Assembly (NCBI GenBank): GCA_017163975.1
Contig: JAFFSR010000353.1
Coordinates: 650,001-714,000, forward strand
DNA: 64,000 bases
DNA from: Anastatus disparis
Taxonomy: Eukaryota; Arthropoda; Insecta; Hymenoptera; Eupelmidae
Reading direction: 5' to 3'
In this document: in pieces, positions 43,901 to 56,387 of the stretch
Numbering within the stretch: the stretch's first letter is position 1
Layout: every line of letters starts with the position of its first letter
The notes under the pieces: generated by a model
The model's database searches: none
Seen by the model: only the letters and a program-made list of their open reading frames with translations
Told to the model about the DNA's origin: nothing
Made by a program: the position numbers and the translations under genes

Positions 43901-46900
43901 AGTGCAATGATTCATCAATCTTCCAACGAAATATTCTTCGGAACGTTTACGGAAGCTTTCTGGCGCCTTCCGCTGGAATGTTTCAATGACGATTTCCAAT
44001 ATTTCGCTGAAAGGTAAACAGAGTCTTCCATTCAAGTTTCCATAAAATTTTTCGGTGCTATGATTCATCAATCTTCCAACGGAATCTTCCTTGGAAGGTT
44101 TACGAAAGCTTTTAGGAGCCTTTGACTGAAATGTTTTACTGACAATTTCCAATATTTCGCTGAGAGGTAAACAGAGTCTTCCATTCAAGTTTTTATAAAA
44201 TCTTTCGGTGCAATGATTCATCAATCTTCCAACGAAATATTCTTCGAAACGTTTACGAAAGCTTTTAGGAGCCTTACACTGAAATGTTTCAATGACAATT
44301 TCCAATATTTCGCTGAAAGGTAAACGGAGTCTTCCATTCAAGTTTCCATGTAATCTTTCGGTGCAATGATTCATCAATCTTCCAACGGAATCTTTCTTGG
44401 AAGGTTTACGAAAGCTTTTAGGAGCCTTTCACTGAAATGTTTTACTGACAATTTCCAATATATCGCTAAGAGGTAAACAGAGTCTTCCATTCAAGTTTTC
44501 ATAAAATCTTTCAGTGCAATGATTCATCAATCTTCCAACGAAATATTCTTCGGAACGTTTACGGAAGCTTTCTGGCGCCTTCCACTGGAATGTTTCAATG
44601 ACGATTTCCAATATTTCGCTGAAAGGTAAACAGAGTCTTCCATTCAAGTTTCCATAAAATTCAAGTTTTTATAAAATCTTTCGGTGCAATGATTCATCAA
44701 TCTTCCAACGAAATATTCTTCGTAATGTTTACGAAAGCTTTCAGGAGCCTTACACTGAAATATTTCAATGACAATTTCCAATATTTAGCTGAAAGGTAAA
44801 CGGAGTCTTCCATGAAAGTTTTCATAAAATATTTTGGTGCAATGATTTATCAATCTTCCAATGGAATATTCTTCGGAAGGTTTACGGAAGCTTTCAGGAG
44901 CCTTTCGCTGGAATGTTTTAGTGACAAGTTCTAATATTTTGTTGAAAGGTAAACGGAGCCTTCCATTCAAGTTTCCATGTAATCTTTCGGTGCAATGATT
45001 CATCAATCTTCCAACGGAATCTTTCTTGGAAGGTTTACGAAAGCTTTTAGGAGCCTTTCACTGAAATGTTTTACTGACAATTTCTAATATATCGCTAAGA
45101 GGTAAACAGAGTCTTCCATTCAAGTTTTCATAAAATCTTTTAGTGCAATGATTCATCAATCTTCCAACGAAATATTCTTCGGAACGTTTACGGAAGCTTT
45201 CTGGCGCCTTCCGCTGGAATGTTTCAATGACGATTTCCAATATTTCGCTGAAAGGTAAACAGAGTCTTCCATTCAAGTTTCCATAAAATTTTTCGGTGCT
45301 ATGATTCATCAATCTTCCAACGGAATCTTCCTTGGAAGGTTTACGAAAGCTTTCAGGAGCCTTACACTGAAATGTTTCAATGACAATTTCCAATATTTCG
45401 CTGAAAGGTAAACGGAGTCTTCCATTCAAGTTTCCATGTAATCTTTCGGTGCAATGATTCATCAATCTTCCAACGGAATCTTTCTTGGAAGGTTTACGAA
45501 AGCTTTTAGGAGCCTTTCACTGAAATGTTTTACTGACAATTTCCAATATATCGCTAAGAGGTAAACAGAGTCTTCCATTCAAGTTTTCATAAAATCTTTC
45601 AGTGCAATGATTCATCAATCTTCCAACGAAATATTCTTTGGAACGTTTACGGAAGCTTTCTGGCGCCTTCCGCTGGAATGTTTCAATGACGATTTCCAAT
45701 ATTGCGCTGAAAGGTAAACAGAGTCTTCCATTCAAGTTTCCATAAAATTTTTCGGTGCTATGATTCATCAATCTTCCAACGGAATCTTCCTTGGAAGGTT
45801 TACGAAAGCTTTTAGGAGCCTTTGACTGAAATGTTTTACTGACAATTTCCAATATTTCGCTGAGAGGTAAACAGAGTCTTCCATTCAAGTTTTTATAAAA
45901 TCTTTCGGTGCAATGATTCATCAATCTTCCAACGAAATATTCTTCGAAACGTTTACGAAAGCTTTCAGGAGCCTTCCGCTGGAATGTTTTAGTGACAAGT
46001 TCCAATATTTTGTTAAAAGGTAAAATGGAGTCTTCCATTCAAGTTTCCATGTAATCTTTCGGTGCAATGATTTATCAATCTTCCAACGGAATCTTCCTTG
46101 GAAGGTTTACAAAAGCTTTCAGGAGCCTTCCACTGGAATGTTTTAATGACAAGTTCCAATATTTCGCTCGAAGTTAAGAGGCGGTCGGAACCAAATCGGT
46201 GACTTAGTTCGGTGCTTGCAATAAATGCTTATAATAATTTATTCATTTATTAATATGGTAAAAATATAGTCATTTCCTCTAGTCATGTATATAAAGAATA
46301 ATTTAAAATAGTTAAAGCCAAAAAAATATACAAAATATTGTTATAAAGCGAAAAATGCCACCTAACAATCGACACGACAGTTTTTTGCATGCGGTATATG
46401 TCAAGTCAGTTTGATATTTGTAATAAATGCTTATAATAATTTATTTACTTATTCATATGGTAAAAATATAGTCATTTCCTCTAGTCATGTATATAAAGAA
46501 TAATTTGAAATAGTTTAAGCCATAAAAATATACAAAATATTATCGTAAAGCGAAAAATGCTGACTTGATATATACCGCAAGTCACCGATTTGGTTCCGAC
46601 CGCCTCTTAAACGGAGTCTTTCATTCAAGTTTTCATAAAATCTTTCGGTGCAATGATTCATCAATCTTCTAACGGAATCTTTCTTGGAAAGTTTACAGAA
46701 GCTTTTAGGAGCCTTACACTAGAATGTTTCAATGACAATTTCTAATATTTTGCTGGGAGGTAAACGGAGTCTTACATTTGTGTTTCTATATAATCTTCTG
46801 GTGCAATGATTCATCAATCTTCCAACGGAATCTTCCATGGAAGGTTTACGAAAGCTTTTAGGAGCCCTTCACTGAAACGTTTTACTGACAATTTCCAATA

Positions 46901-47120
46901 TTTCGCTGAGAGGTGAACAGAGTCTTCCATTCAAGTTTTTATAAAATCTTTCGGTGCAATGATTCATCAATCTTCCAACGGAATCTTCGCTGGAAGGTTT
47001 ACGGAAGCTTTCAGGAGCTTTCCACTAGAATGTTTTAATGACAATTTCCAATATTTTGCTGAAAGGTAAACGGAGTCTTTCATTCAAGCTTTCATGAATT
47101 CTTCCGGTGCAATGATTCAG
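40980..47120. repeat. 153-bp tandem array with 1241-bp higher-order repeat
   Basis: The word attcatcaatcttccaac recurs every 153 bp over about 6 kb (roughly 37 units). A 17-bp extra segment (…aaaattcaagttttta) occurs at 42181, 43422 and 44663, exactly 1241 bp apart, which equals eight units plus 17 bp: a higher-order repeat. Outer units are more diverged than central ones. Because 153 is divisible by three, frames of up to 276 codons run through the minus strand, but they stop and restart with unit variants and have no family match, so I do not call them genes. One unit is interrupted by the MITE at 46174-46610. Confidence 0.95.
46174..46610. mobile_element. TTAA MITE with gaggcggtcggaacc ends, inserted in the 153-bp array
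   Basis: TTAA at both ends; inverted ends gaggcggtcggaaccaaatc and gatttggttccgaccgcctc. Internally it contains a direct repeat of about 190 bp (ataaatgcttataataattta...gcgaaaaatgc). The array unit resumes directly after the right TTAA. Confidence 0.92.
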
Positions 47121-47124
47121 GTCC

Positions 47125-47511
47125 TTAAGAAGGGGCCGAACTATCTGTCTTTGTCTAATAGCGTTTTTCATCATTTATGTAAACACTATCCGGTATAACA
47201 AGAAAAAAATAGCAGCCCCCGCTAGTTATTAGTATAGTAAGTAAATTTTGGAATAACAACCAAATTTTTTCATTGCGTAGTTTTTGAATAATTAGAGACC
47301 TACCAAAAAAAGATAGGTTATATTCTAGATTGCTAGTAGGTCTCTAATTAGTCAAAAACTATGCGGTAAAAAATTTGGTTGTTATTACAATTTACTAATT
47401 ATACTAATATCTAGCGGGGGCTGCTATTTTTTTCTTGTTATACCGGATAGTGTTTACATAAATGATGAAAAACGCTATTAGACAAAGACGGATAGTTCGG
47501 CCCCTTCTTAA
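47125..47511. mobile_element. TTAA hairpin MITE with gaaggggccgaac ends, copy 1
   Basis: TTAA-flanked; arms gaaggggccgaactatctgt and its near complement at the right end pair along the whole length (including ccccgctag and aagagacctac-type blocks). A second copy starts at 63640. Confidence 0.93.
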
Positions 47512-47624
47512 AGCTGCAGTAGCCATTACAGCGTGCACTAAAATGAACCATCAGAGAATTTTTAACTCATTTAACACTAATTTATTACCACAAAAAAAAA
47601 TTTTTAGCTACGATCATTAACCCG
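47512..47624. other. spacer, no gene seen
   Basis: Short AT-rich sequence between the MITE and the 305-bp array. Confidence 0.35.
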
Positions 47625-48779
47625 TTAACACCATGCCACGCTAGCTTTAGATTAAAGCTAGCTTAGCATTGCTATATCTCTTGTTCTAATAACGCTATAA
47701 AAAAAAACGAGGTGCCATAATTTTTAGCTCGTCAAAACGTACAAGATAGTATATTCCTAACTTTCAGATATTCCTGTTTCAACCCCTAATAACCACCCTT
47801 ATACAAAAATTTCTAATAAATCTCTTCTATTATGATAAAAATCATTCTACCGCATTCCAGTTTATAAATTAATATTATTCTTAATTAATTACCATAATAA
47901 AATAATTATAACCACCATTTAGAGCGCTTTGGCACCCGTGCTTCGCTAACTTTAGATTAAAGCTAGCTTAGCATTGCTGTATCTTTTGTTCTAATAACGC
48001 TATCAAAAAAATCGAAGTGCCATAATTTTTAGCTCGTCAAAACGTACAAGATAGTATATTCCTAACTTTCAGATATTCTTGTTTCAACCTCTAGTAACCA
48101 CCCTTATACGAAAATTTCTAATAAACCTCTTCTATTATGATAAAAATCATTCTACCGTATTCCTGTCTATGAATTAATACTATTCTTAATTAATTACCAT
48201 AATAAAATAATTATAACCACCATTTAGAGCGCTTTGGCACCCGTGCTTCGCTAACTTTAGATTAAAGCTAGCTTAGCATTGCTGTATCTCTTGTTCTAAT
48301 AACGCTATCAAAAAAATCGAAGTGCCATAATTTTTAGCTCGTCAAAACGTACAAGATAGTATATTCCTAACTTTCAGATATTCTTGTTTCAACCTCTAGT
48401 AACCACCCTTATACGAAAATTTCTAATAAACCTCTTCTATTATGATAAAAATCATTCTACCGTATTCCTGTCTATGAATTAATACTATTCTTAATTAATT
48501 ACCACAGTGAAATATTTTTAACCACTATTTAAAGCGCTTTGGCACCCGTACTTCGCTAGCTTTGAATTAAAGCTAACTTAGCATTGCTGTATCTCTTGTT
48601 CTAATAACGCTATCAATAAAATCGAGGTGCCATAATTTTTAGCTCGTCAAAACGTACAAGATAGTATATTCCTAAATTTCAATTATTCCTGTTACAACTC
48701 CTAAAACAACCCTTATACGAAAATTTCTAATAAATTGCTTGTGTTATAATAAAAATCATTTTACTGTATTGCTATCTGT

Positions 48780-49117
48780 CAGAGAGCTCTTGCCTGCAAC
48801 GCGTAGGACGTGGGTTCAAATCCTGGCACCTCTGACTTTTTTTTTGAAAGAAAAATTAGTGTATGTGCTAACAATATCGCGACTCTCAAAAAATCCGATT
48901 TCATTGGGTATCGGTTGATTGTTGGTCACAGAAAGTGACTGATCATCCATCGGTAGTTAAAGATTTCGGTATGGTGTGTCAGATAGGCTAGCCTGACGTA
49001 ATGTGACAAACAGATTCTGGGTTAGATCTATCTGATGTCATTATATGCAAAACGTTAATCATATAGTGGACAATATCCTCATATATTAACTTTAAAAAAA
49101 AAAAAAAAAAAAAAAAA
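48780..49117 (+). mobile_element. tRNA-derived SINE, copy 2
   Basis: Plus-strand copy with B-box-like gggttcaaatcc near 48816, the same body as copy 1 and a terminal poly(A) of about 24 bp. The head lacks the A-box part present in copy 1, so it is 5' truncated. Weak flanking duplication (attgctatct/attgctaact). Inserted in a 305-bp array unit. Confidence 0.82.
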
Positions 49118-49264
49118 TAAATTGCTAACTATCAATTAATACTATTCCTAATTAATTTTTATAATAAAATATTTTTAGCCACTATTTTTTTATGCTCTCT
49201 TTGCGATGCTAATCAGCGACAAGCTCGTAAGTTTGTTTGTTTCACAAATCACATGTAGTATACA

Positions 49265-49350
49265 TTGGTGCTTATATAAACCGGCTGAGAGTGGGATCCA
49301 AACTCGAAACCTCGAGATTACGAATCCAACGCTCTACCTACTGAGCCACT
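49265..49350 (-). repeat. tRNA-like sequence, possibly tRNA-Thr(CGT)-derived
   Basis: The minus strand reads tggctcagtaggtagagcgt, ggattcgtaatct and gtttcgagtttggatccc, giving A-box, an anticodon-region ttcgtaa and B-box-like words in tRNA order. The acceptor stem is poor and a CCA-side complement is not evident, so a functional tRNA is unlikely; a tRNA-derived SINE is more likely. Confidence 0.5.
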
Positions 49351-49541
49351 GACTAGCTCAAAACCACTATTTAAAATACTTTAACATTCCTGCTTCGCTA
49401 GTTTAAATTAAATCTAGCTCAGCATTGCTGTATCTTTTGTTATAATAATGCTATTAAAAAAATTGAAGTACCATAATTTTCAACTCGATAAAACGTACAA
49501 GATAGTATGCTCCCAATTCTCATATTTTTCTGTTATAATCC

Positions 49542-49930
49542 TTAAGAGGAGGTCACGAATCTCTGTCCTTTTCTAATCGAATAAATGATTTTTTTACAAA
49601 AACTAATAACTTTATCAAAAAATGAAGAGAAAGCCGCATCTTGTATCAAAAAAAGCAATATTTTCTTTGATAAGAAAAAATTAATTTTATTGCTTCGTTC
49701 TCAAGAAAACCTTGAAAAACCAAATTGTCCACCCTAACCTCTATGATTCAAGTTTTTCAAGGTTTTCTTGAGAACGAAGCAATAAAATTAATTCTTTCTT
49801 ATCAAAGAAAATATTGCTTTTTTTATTAAGAGATGCGGCTTTCTCTTCATTTTTTGCTAAAGCTGTTAGTTTGTGTAAAAAACTCAATTCTTTGATTAGA
49901 AAAGGACAGAGATACGTGACCTCCTCTTAA
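49542..49930. mobile_element. TTAA hairpin MITE with gaggaggtcacg ends
   Basis: TTAA on both sides; inverted ends gaggaggtcacgaatctctg and the near complement cagagatacgtgacctcctc. The arms pair fully, including aaggttttcttgagaacgaa. Related internally to 37733-38140. Confidence 0.92.
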
Positions 49931-50040
49931 AGTCCATTTCTATATACGAAAATTTCTAATAAATAGCTTCTATTATTTTAAAAACCATTCTATCGCATTT
50001 TTATTTATAAAATAATCCTATTTTTTAATAATTACGTGGT

Positions 50041-50154
50041 TTATGCATAACTCCTAATGCACATGCAGAATTTTTTTTATACATCGCTTATGGGAGGTGT
50101 ATACCGTCGGTAAAGAAGTTTCACTTAAAAAATATGTAAATTAAAGTATAGATA
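50041..50154. other. spacer, no gene seen
   Basis: Short sequence between the array and the next foldback. Confidence 0.3.
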
Positions 50155-50588
50155 CCCTGGTAGAAATGTTAACCAGCGGTTATGTATCGGTTGGCCAAAT
50201 CGCAACGACTTGGCCAAAAGTTTAACCATCTGTTGTTTGAAATTGCTGCTAATTTCGTCACGAAAAGATGGTTCGCTTAGCCAATAGTTGAACCAATCGT
50301 TGGCTTAAAAATGGTTTACATTTGTCTACTAAATTAAGGATTCGTTGGCCAATAGATTCTTAATTTTCCAAATTATTAAAATAATCAATGATATATTGAA
50401 ATATAAGATAATAATAATTAAATATTCAATAATGATGATAGTAATAATATGTACTTTATTATATATAACTTTAAAAAATATTTTTAATGCAAATGAATGG
50501 AATTTCTTTTATTTAACATTCAAAAAGTTAAAATATTTATAGGTTATGTCCCGTTTTCTAGCATGCATGCAGAAACAAACTACGCACA

Positions 50589-50625
<37 letters not shown>

Positions 50626-50644
50626 CTACCTATAGCTTTAATAG

Positions 50645-50678
<34 letters not shown>

Positions 50679-50773
50679 CTATTAAAGCTATAGGTAGTCA
50701 TACTGTACATAACCTCCTGCTTCAAGTTTAAATTTTTAAAAGCAAAATTAATTTATATATGTATTTATGTATG

Positions 50774-50808
<35 letters not shown>

Positions 50809-50993
50809 TTATTTATATATATATTCATGTATTAATTAATTTTTCTTTTAAATTAATTATAAATATATATATTCCATTTCTTTACCCAACCGATGGTTAA
50901 CTGTTGGTTAACTCTTTTTTTTAATTGTTGGTTAAATAAATTGCCCAAAAGTTACTTAACCGACCATTTCTGTTGGTTTATTTTCTACCAGGG
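50155..50993. mobile_element. foldback with ccctggtagaaa ends
   Basis: Ends ccctggtagaaatg... and ...ttttctaccaggg. Subterminal ggttaaccgttggccaa-type words occur in inverted orientation at both ends. The centre (about 50580-50700) is a second palindrome of AT repeats around agctacctatagctttaa. Related by terminal sequence to the elements at 27617 and 34229. Confidence 0.75.
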
Positions 50994-51176
50994 TAAGATA
51001 CTAATTTTTATTGTTATGTTTTGAACATTTTAAGTATTTCATAAATTTTTAAATTTGTTTTAATCACTTGTAATTATTTTAAAAATAAAGCTATTCAAAA
51101 AATTGCAATGAAAATTGAAAAATTTTCCTAAATTTGAGAAATTATTAAAACGGACCCTACACCTGTACTTATAATT

Positions 51177-51587
51177 ACACAGGCCCACAAAATGAAAAAA
51201 AATGTCTGAACTTTTGACCGGACATACATATTCCCATGTATTTTTCGACGCTGAATCCGAATCTGTAATAAAAATATAGGGTTTTCCTACCTTTTCTCAG
51301 AGTTTTATTGAAAAAACCTCATTTTTTACGGTTTTTTTGCGGTTTTTCGAGTCTAGAAAAAACAAATCATGAGATACGGTTAATTGGACTTCAAAATCAA
51401 ATTCTACGGGAAAAAATACACGGGAAACCATACCTTCAAATTTTTTTCACGCGATTCTAGTCCTCTGTATGGGGCTGAAAAGATGAGGAAATCGGTAAAA
51501 GTCGAAATTTTGCCTAAAATGGATTTAAACAATATTAAAATTTAATCATGCGTCTTTTGAAGAGTCGATAAACATTGGAAATACTAT
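51177..51587 (+). repeat. 411-bp direct repeat of 53649-54059
   Basis: Nearly identical to 53649-54059 and to the reverse complement of about 58139-58550. It lies just outside the left end of the large inverted element, suggesting an additional fragment of the same transposon family or a rearrangement at its edge. Confidence 0.9.
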
Positions 51588-52033
51588 TGTTACAACGATC
51601 TTTGTCACGAAATACCGCGTGTCTATTTTAGACTTTTTAAAAACAAATGAATATCTGCAACAAATGCGCAGCGCTACCAACGGCAAAGACGAATACTGTA
51701 AACTTTGTTAAAAAAAAGGCGCGCAGATTTAAAAATTTAGAATAAACTCTATTTTATATGCATGTATATACGTGTGTGGATATATATGCATATATTATTT
51801 TCTTCTTTTTTAAAATCGTAACTTACTAATTATTTCATTAAATGATCGCTTATTAATTCTTGATCTTAGTGAATTCAGCATTATATTTATTTTTGCACAG
51901 TGTAAAAATGAGCTTTTGAAGAAGTGACTTCAAAGCGGATTCAAGTCACGCAGTGACATAAAAATTTTATAAAAAATGTTAAGGAAATGAACAATGGATA
52001 CTACACTTGTACTCATGAATATCACCTATTTTA

Positions 52034-52058
52034 CTACGTTTTTATTAACTCGCTTTGG

Positions 52059-52089
<31 letters not shown>

Positions 52090-53317
52090 TCGATACGAAT
52101 TTTGCAACCGATTGTAAACTAACTTCCTGATGAGCTAGAGACTTGAAATTTTAAATATAGCTCGGAACTGGATGACAATGCAATATTATAAAAAAAATAT
52201 ATATATCTACCGAACAATATATTAATATATTCAATCATATACGGAGATGTTGGCAAAATTGAAGATTTGAAGATTTTATATATAGATACACTTTTAACAT
52301 TAGTGTCTGAACATCTTCGAAAATTTTAAAAATCTTCTTTTGATATATTAATATATTAATATATTAATATATTAATATATCAAATGTAGTAATATATTAA
52401 TATAGTAATATATTAATATATTAATATATCAAATATATTAATATATTAATATATCAAATATATTAATATATCAAATATATTAATATATTAATATATTCAA
52501 TATTATATTTTGCATGCATTGTTGGATAATATAATTAAATATATATTCCCACCGAAAAATATATTAATACAATTATATACGGAGATATTGGAAAAATTGA
52601 AATTTTGAAGATTTTATATATAGATATACTTTTAACATTAGTGTCTAACCATCTTCGAAAATTTTTAAAATTCTTTAACTTCTCATATTGCAATTAGACA
52701 TAAATTACAGCATTTTGTATTGTACATATAAAATTTGAGACTGTATTTTATTCATTTTATGGTCTAACAATGCATAAAACAATAAATCTTGGTTGAATTT
52801 CTAATGGCGTCATTATCGTCAAAATGGCGGGAAACTCACCATGTGATTACGTGTTCTCTAAAAAAATAGATGAAACACGTTTTAGTCCCTTGACAACAAT
52901 ATATATGCTATATAATATGCACTGTTGGACAACACGATAAATAATATTATTAATAATAATAATAATACCAAAATGTATAAGATAATATTTAAATAAAAGA
53001 ATTTTCAATCTACCACGTTTTTTAATTGAACTAAAAAGTATAAAATAATATAAAAATAAAAAAAAAACTTTTTAATGTACCACGTTTTATAATGAACCAA
53101 AAAGTATAAAATAATGTGTAATAAAATGAAAAATGAATAATGATTTGAAATAAAAAAAACGTGGGGCGCATACAATACATAATAATAAACATGCGCCCCA
53201 CGTTTTTTTTATTTCAAATCATTATTCATTTTTCATTTTATTACACATTATTTTATACTTTTTGGTTCATTATAAAAACGTGGTACATTAAAAAGTTTTT
53301 TTTTTATTTTTAATATT
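52034..53317. repeat. insert in the left arm of the 7.7-kb element
   Basis: Begins near ttactacgtttttattaact, followed by a (TGTC)n microsatellite (52060-52088), and contains ttaatatat microsatellite (52340-52500) and the long hairpin at 53048-53317. The tctgttcgatacgaattttg segment resembles the end of a dispersed insect repeat. No gene. Confidence 0.6.
53048..53317. repeat. near-perfect long hairpin, arms about 120 bp
   Basis: ttttttatttcaaatcattattc and the upstream complement, through cgtggggcgcat/atgcgccccacg, pair almost without mismatch around a loop of about 25 nt near 53185. The arm identity indicates very recent origin; a transcript would give long dsRNA. Confidence 0.9.
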
Positions 53318-54272
53318 ATTTATATTTTATTGCAAAATTTCAGGAAAAGAAATGCATCAATTTATAGTGTGTACCATGAAAATTATTCGGTAAAATTTTA
53401 AAAAAAATTTATTCGTTAGCTATAACGAATTTGGGGTTCCAAAAATTCTAAGAATTTTTTAAAATTATTTTAAATTATTTTATTATGCATTCAAATTTTT
53501 CGATTTTTCACTAAATATAAAAAATTCTTACAAACTAAAAAATGAATTTATTTGAAATTTTAACTGAATAATCTTTATGGTACATACAACAAGCTAATGT
53601 GATTCTTTTCTTGAAATTAAGCGCAATAAAATGAAAAGATAATCGATAACACAGGCCCACAAAATGAAAAAAAATGTCTGAACTTTTGACCGGACATACA
53701 TATTCCCATGTATTTTTCGACGCTGAATCCGAATCTGTAATAAAAATATAGGGTTTTCCTACCTTTTCTCAGAGTTTTATTGAAAAAACCTCATTTTTTA
53801 CGGTTTTTTTGCGGTTTTTCGAGTCTAGAAAAAACAAATCATGAGATACGGTTAATTGGACTTCAAAATCGAATTCTACGGGAAAAAATACACGGGAAAC
53901 CATACCTTCAAATTTTTTTCACGCGATTCTAGTCCTCTGTATGGGGCTGAAAAGATGAGGAAATCGGTAAAAGTCGAAATTTTGCCTAAAATGGATTTAA
54001 ACAATATTAAAATTTAATCATGCGTCTTTTGAAGAGTCGATAAACATTGGAAATACTATCCTGGGGGTTTTTCAGATTGCTGATCATGAATTTGAAGTCA
54101 GATTGTGTAAAAACTACTTCTAGAGGGCGGTGACAAGAACTGTATATGGTAAATTTATCGATTTTTTAAAAATTTTACGTCTGAAATACTAATTTTAGAG
54201 TCTTTCACAGCATTGACTGTAAATTCAAGATATTAACTTAGCCTATTGTGTACGTTAAACTTAACATTTTGT

Positions 54273-54279
54273 CTATGTT

Positions 54280-54317
<38 letters not shown>

Positions 54318-56006
54318 GATGTTTTTTTTTCGTTTAAATCGTTCACCATGCTCTTCACTAAAGTCTCCGTTATTTTCAGGAAACTGATCAACGTGTGAAT
54401 CAAGAAAATGAAGTTTTAAGTTCATTAGACAACCCAATTTTTCAAAATTACGTACCATTCTTTTCACAATAGCTTTATAATTCGTGTCTTTGGCATTACC
54501 CAAAAATTTCGTCGATACCTCTTTAAAACTTAACCATGCTGCCTTTTCAACATCAGTCATGCTTTGTTCAAAGTTTTCGTCTCTAAATAAAGTTCGGATT
54601 TCAGGACCATCAAAAATACCTTCATTTAATTTAGCATCAGATTTATGGGGAAATACTTTGCTTATATATTGGAAGCATTGACCGTCCTTGTCCAAAGCTT
54701 TAACTAATTGCTTTATCAATCCAAGCTTTATATGCAGAGGCGGTATCAAAATTTTCGAAGGATTAACGAGTGGATCTTTTATAACATTCTGTTTTCCAGG
54801 TTCAAACGATTCTCTTGATGGCCAAATTTTCTTTTTATAGTGTTTTTCTCTATCTCTGCTATCAAACATGCATAAATAACATGGGTACTTCGTAAATCCA
54901 GATTGTTGTCCAAGTATCATAGATAAAATCTTTAAATCGCCACATATTTGCCATTTATGTTCTCTATATTTTATTTTCGTTAAAAGTAGTTCAAGATTGG
55001 AATACTCTTCTTTAAGTACTGTTGAATGTGCTAATGGTATAGGAGCATATTTATTTGTGATATTGAGGAGTACTGCTTTAAGGCTGCGCTTTGATGAATC
55101 AATGAATAGTCGCCAATTTTCAGGTTTGTATATGTTGGGTTTCAATTCATCAATAAGACCTTTCACGTCCGTGCAATAAACCATATTAGAATCATTCTTG
55201 AAATAATTTCTAAAGCGCTCTTCTCGATTACGATATGCACATACTTTAGTACCCTTTGTCAACATATTTTGTCTCTTAAACTCTGAAGCCATAAACTCTG
55301 ATTGTTCCTTAGATAAACCACTCTTTCTAAATAAATCGTTCAGACTTTTTTGATCAAACTTTTCAACAGTTCGTTCTTCACCCTTAGAAATATACTCTTC
55401 ATCACTATCCAGAGAATGTTCTTCAGGTGAACTTAGATCTTCTTCATTTGATGAGCTTCCGTCTGCGGCAATCAGATTTTCAGTTGTTTCATCTGTCGAG
55501 TTTTCATCTACATTTAGATTCCCTAAGCCTGTTGTAAAACTATCTCTCGAATCTTTATTTTCAAAAATATCTATAAAATTCTTGGATGGAAATTCTATAC
55601 AAGTATTAGGATATACTATTCCTTTTTTCTGTATCTTGTCTAAACCTTGTATCTTTGTTAAACAAAAATAGCAATCATTTTCATCTTTTGGTTCCTTCCA
55701 CTTTGTAGGTATAGTAAATTTTAATTTGGACCTAGCCTGACTGGTGTTGTATCGATTCATCATGGCATAACATGAAGCACATATATAATGAGGAACCCAA
55801 ATTTTATCCTGTTGAGAAATCTCAATATCAAAACATTTTTGATAGATAAAATTAATATTATCTGTGATTTTTCTTTTGTTTCGTTGTCCAATATATTCTG
55901 AACATACATAACAGAAATTATCTTGAGATCCATTACACGTATGGTTAAAACTGTTATTGGATGTACCAGCGCAGTTTAAAAAAGGTTGAAAATTTGAATT
56001 AGCCAT
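54273..56006 (-). CDS. transposase-like protein, copy 1, 3' truncated, 577 aa
   Basis: The frame starts MANSNFQPFLNC. The N-terminus has Cys pairs suited to zinc binding: C32xxC35, C76xxC79 (WVPHYICASCY) and C112xxC115. An acidic Ser/Glu region (about 170-215) precedes the conserved core with NWRLFIDSSKRSLKAVLLNI, EHKWQICGDLKILSMILGQQ and GFTKYPCYLCMFDSRDREKH, LVNPSKILIPPLHIKLGLIK and LHFLDSHVDQFPENNGDFSE. I recognise this as a protein family dispersed in insect genomes with mobile-element character, but cannot assign a superfamily. The C-terminus is abnormal: after EEHGERF a deletion of about 165 bp joins to a GA microsatellite encoding RERERE. The other copy retains the missing part. Confidence 0.72.
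54282..54314. repeat. (CT)n microsatellite
   Basis: Pure CT run at the 3' end of transposase copy 1; mirrored as (GA)n at about 57886-57916 in copy 2. Confidence 0.95.
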
Positions 56007-56334
56007 ATTGTTGAATTAAACCCCACACACTAGGAATCCTGTTCCGATCGCAGGTGAGTCCGCCGTCCTAGGGGTGATAACTCTCATACCTCCCCAGGCC
56101 TAAGTATGAGAGCTTTCCGACTTTGACGAGGACAATGTCAACTCGTCGTCGGACACACTACGGCATCATTCTCACATCCTAGTGCTCCCCTGCAGGACAG
56201 CGCGCCTTCGCTGGGTTCGTTACTGCAAAGTATTGAGTACACCGAATCATTCTACACATCCCATTTTCAGGGCAGTTGTCATCGTGACCAATACTTCGCA
56301 GCAGCAGGTTTTTTTTAGGTACCCTTATAGAGTA

Positions 56335-56387
<53 letters not shown>

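Larger units (their letters stand above)
47625..50040. repeat. 305-bp tandem array with insertions
   Basis: ggcaccc(g)tgcttcgct recurs at 47931, 48236 and 48541 (spacing 305), preceded by a related unit from about 47625. Degraded units continue after a SINE (48780-49117), around a tRNA-like insert (about 49250-49350) and around the TTAA MITE at 49542-49930. Units share agctcgtcaaaacgtacaag and ctaataacgctat. No coding sequence. Confidence 0.9.

Noticed and set aside
41094..46038. Series of minus-strand ORFs of 72-276 aa
   Set aside because: They are translations of a 153-bp tandem unit whose length happens to be a multiple of three; frames break with unit variants and there is no start or promoter context.
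49265..49350. Functional tRNA-Thr gene
   Set aside because: Internal promoter words and an anticodon-like region are visible but a good acceptor stem is not; treated as tRNA-derived repeat.
54484..55179. Plus-strand ORFs of 60-65 aa repeated at 56853-57546 on minus
   Set aside because: They are antisense shadows of the transposase gene, duplicated only because the gene itself is duplicated in inverted orientation.
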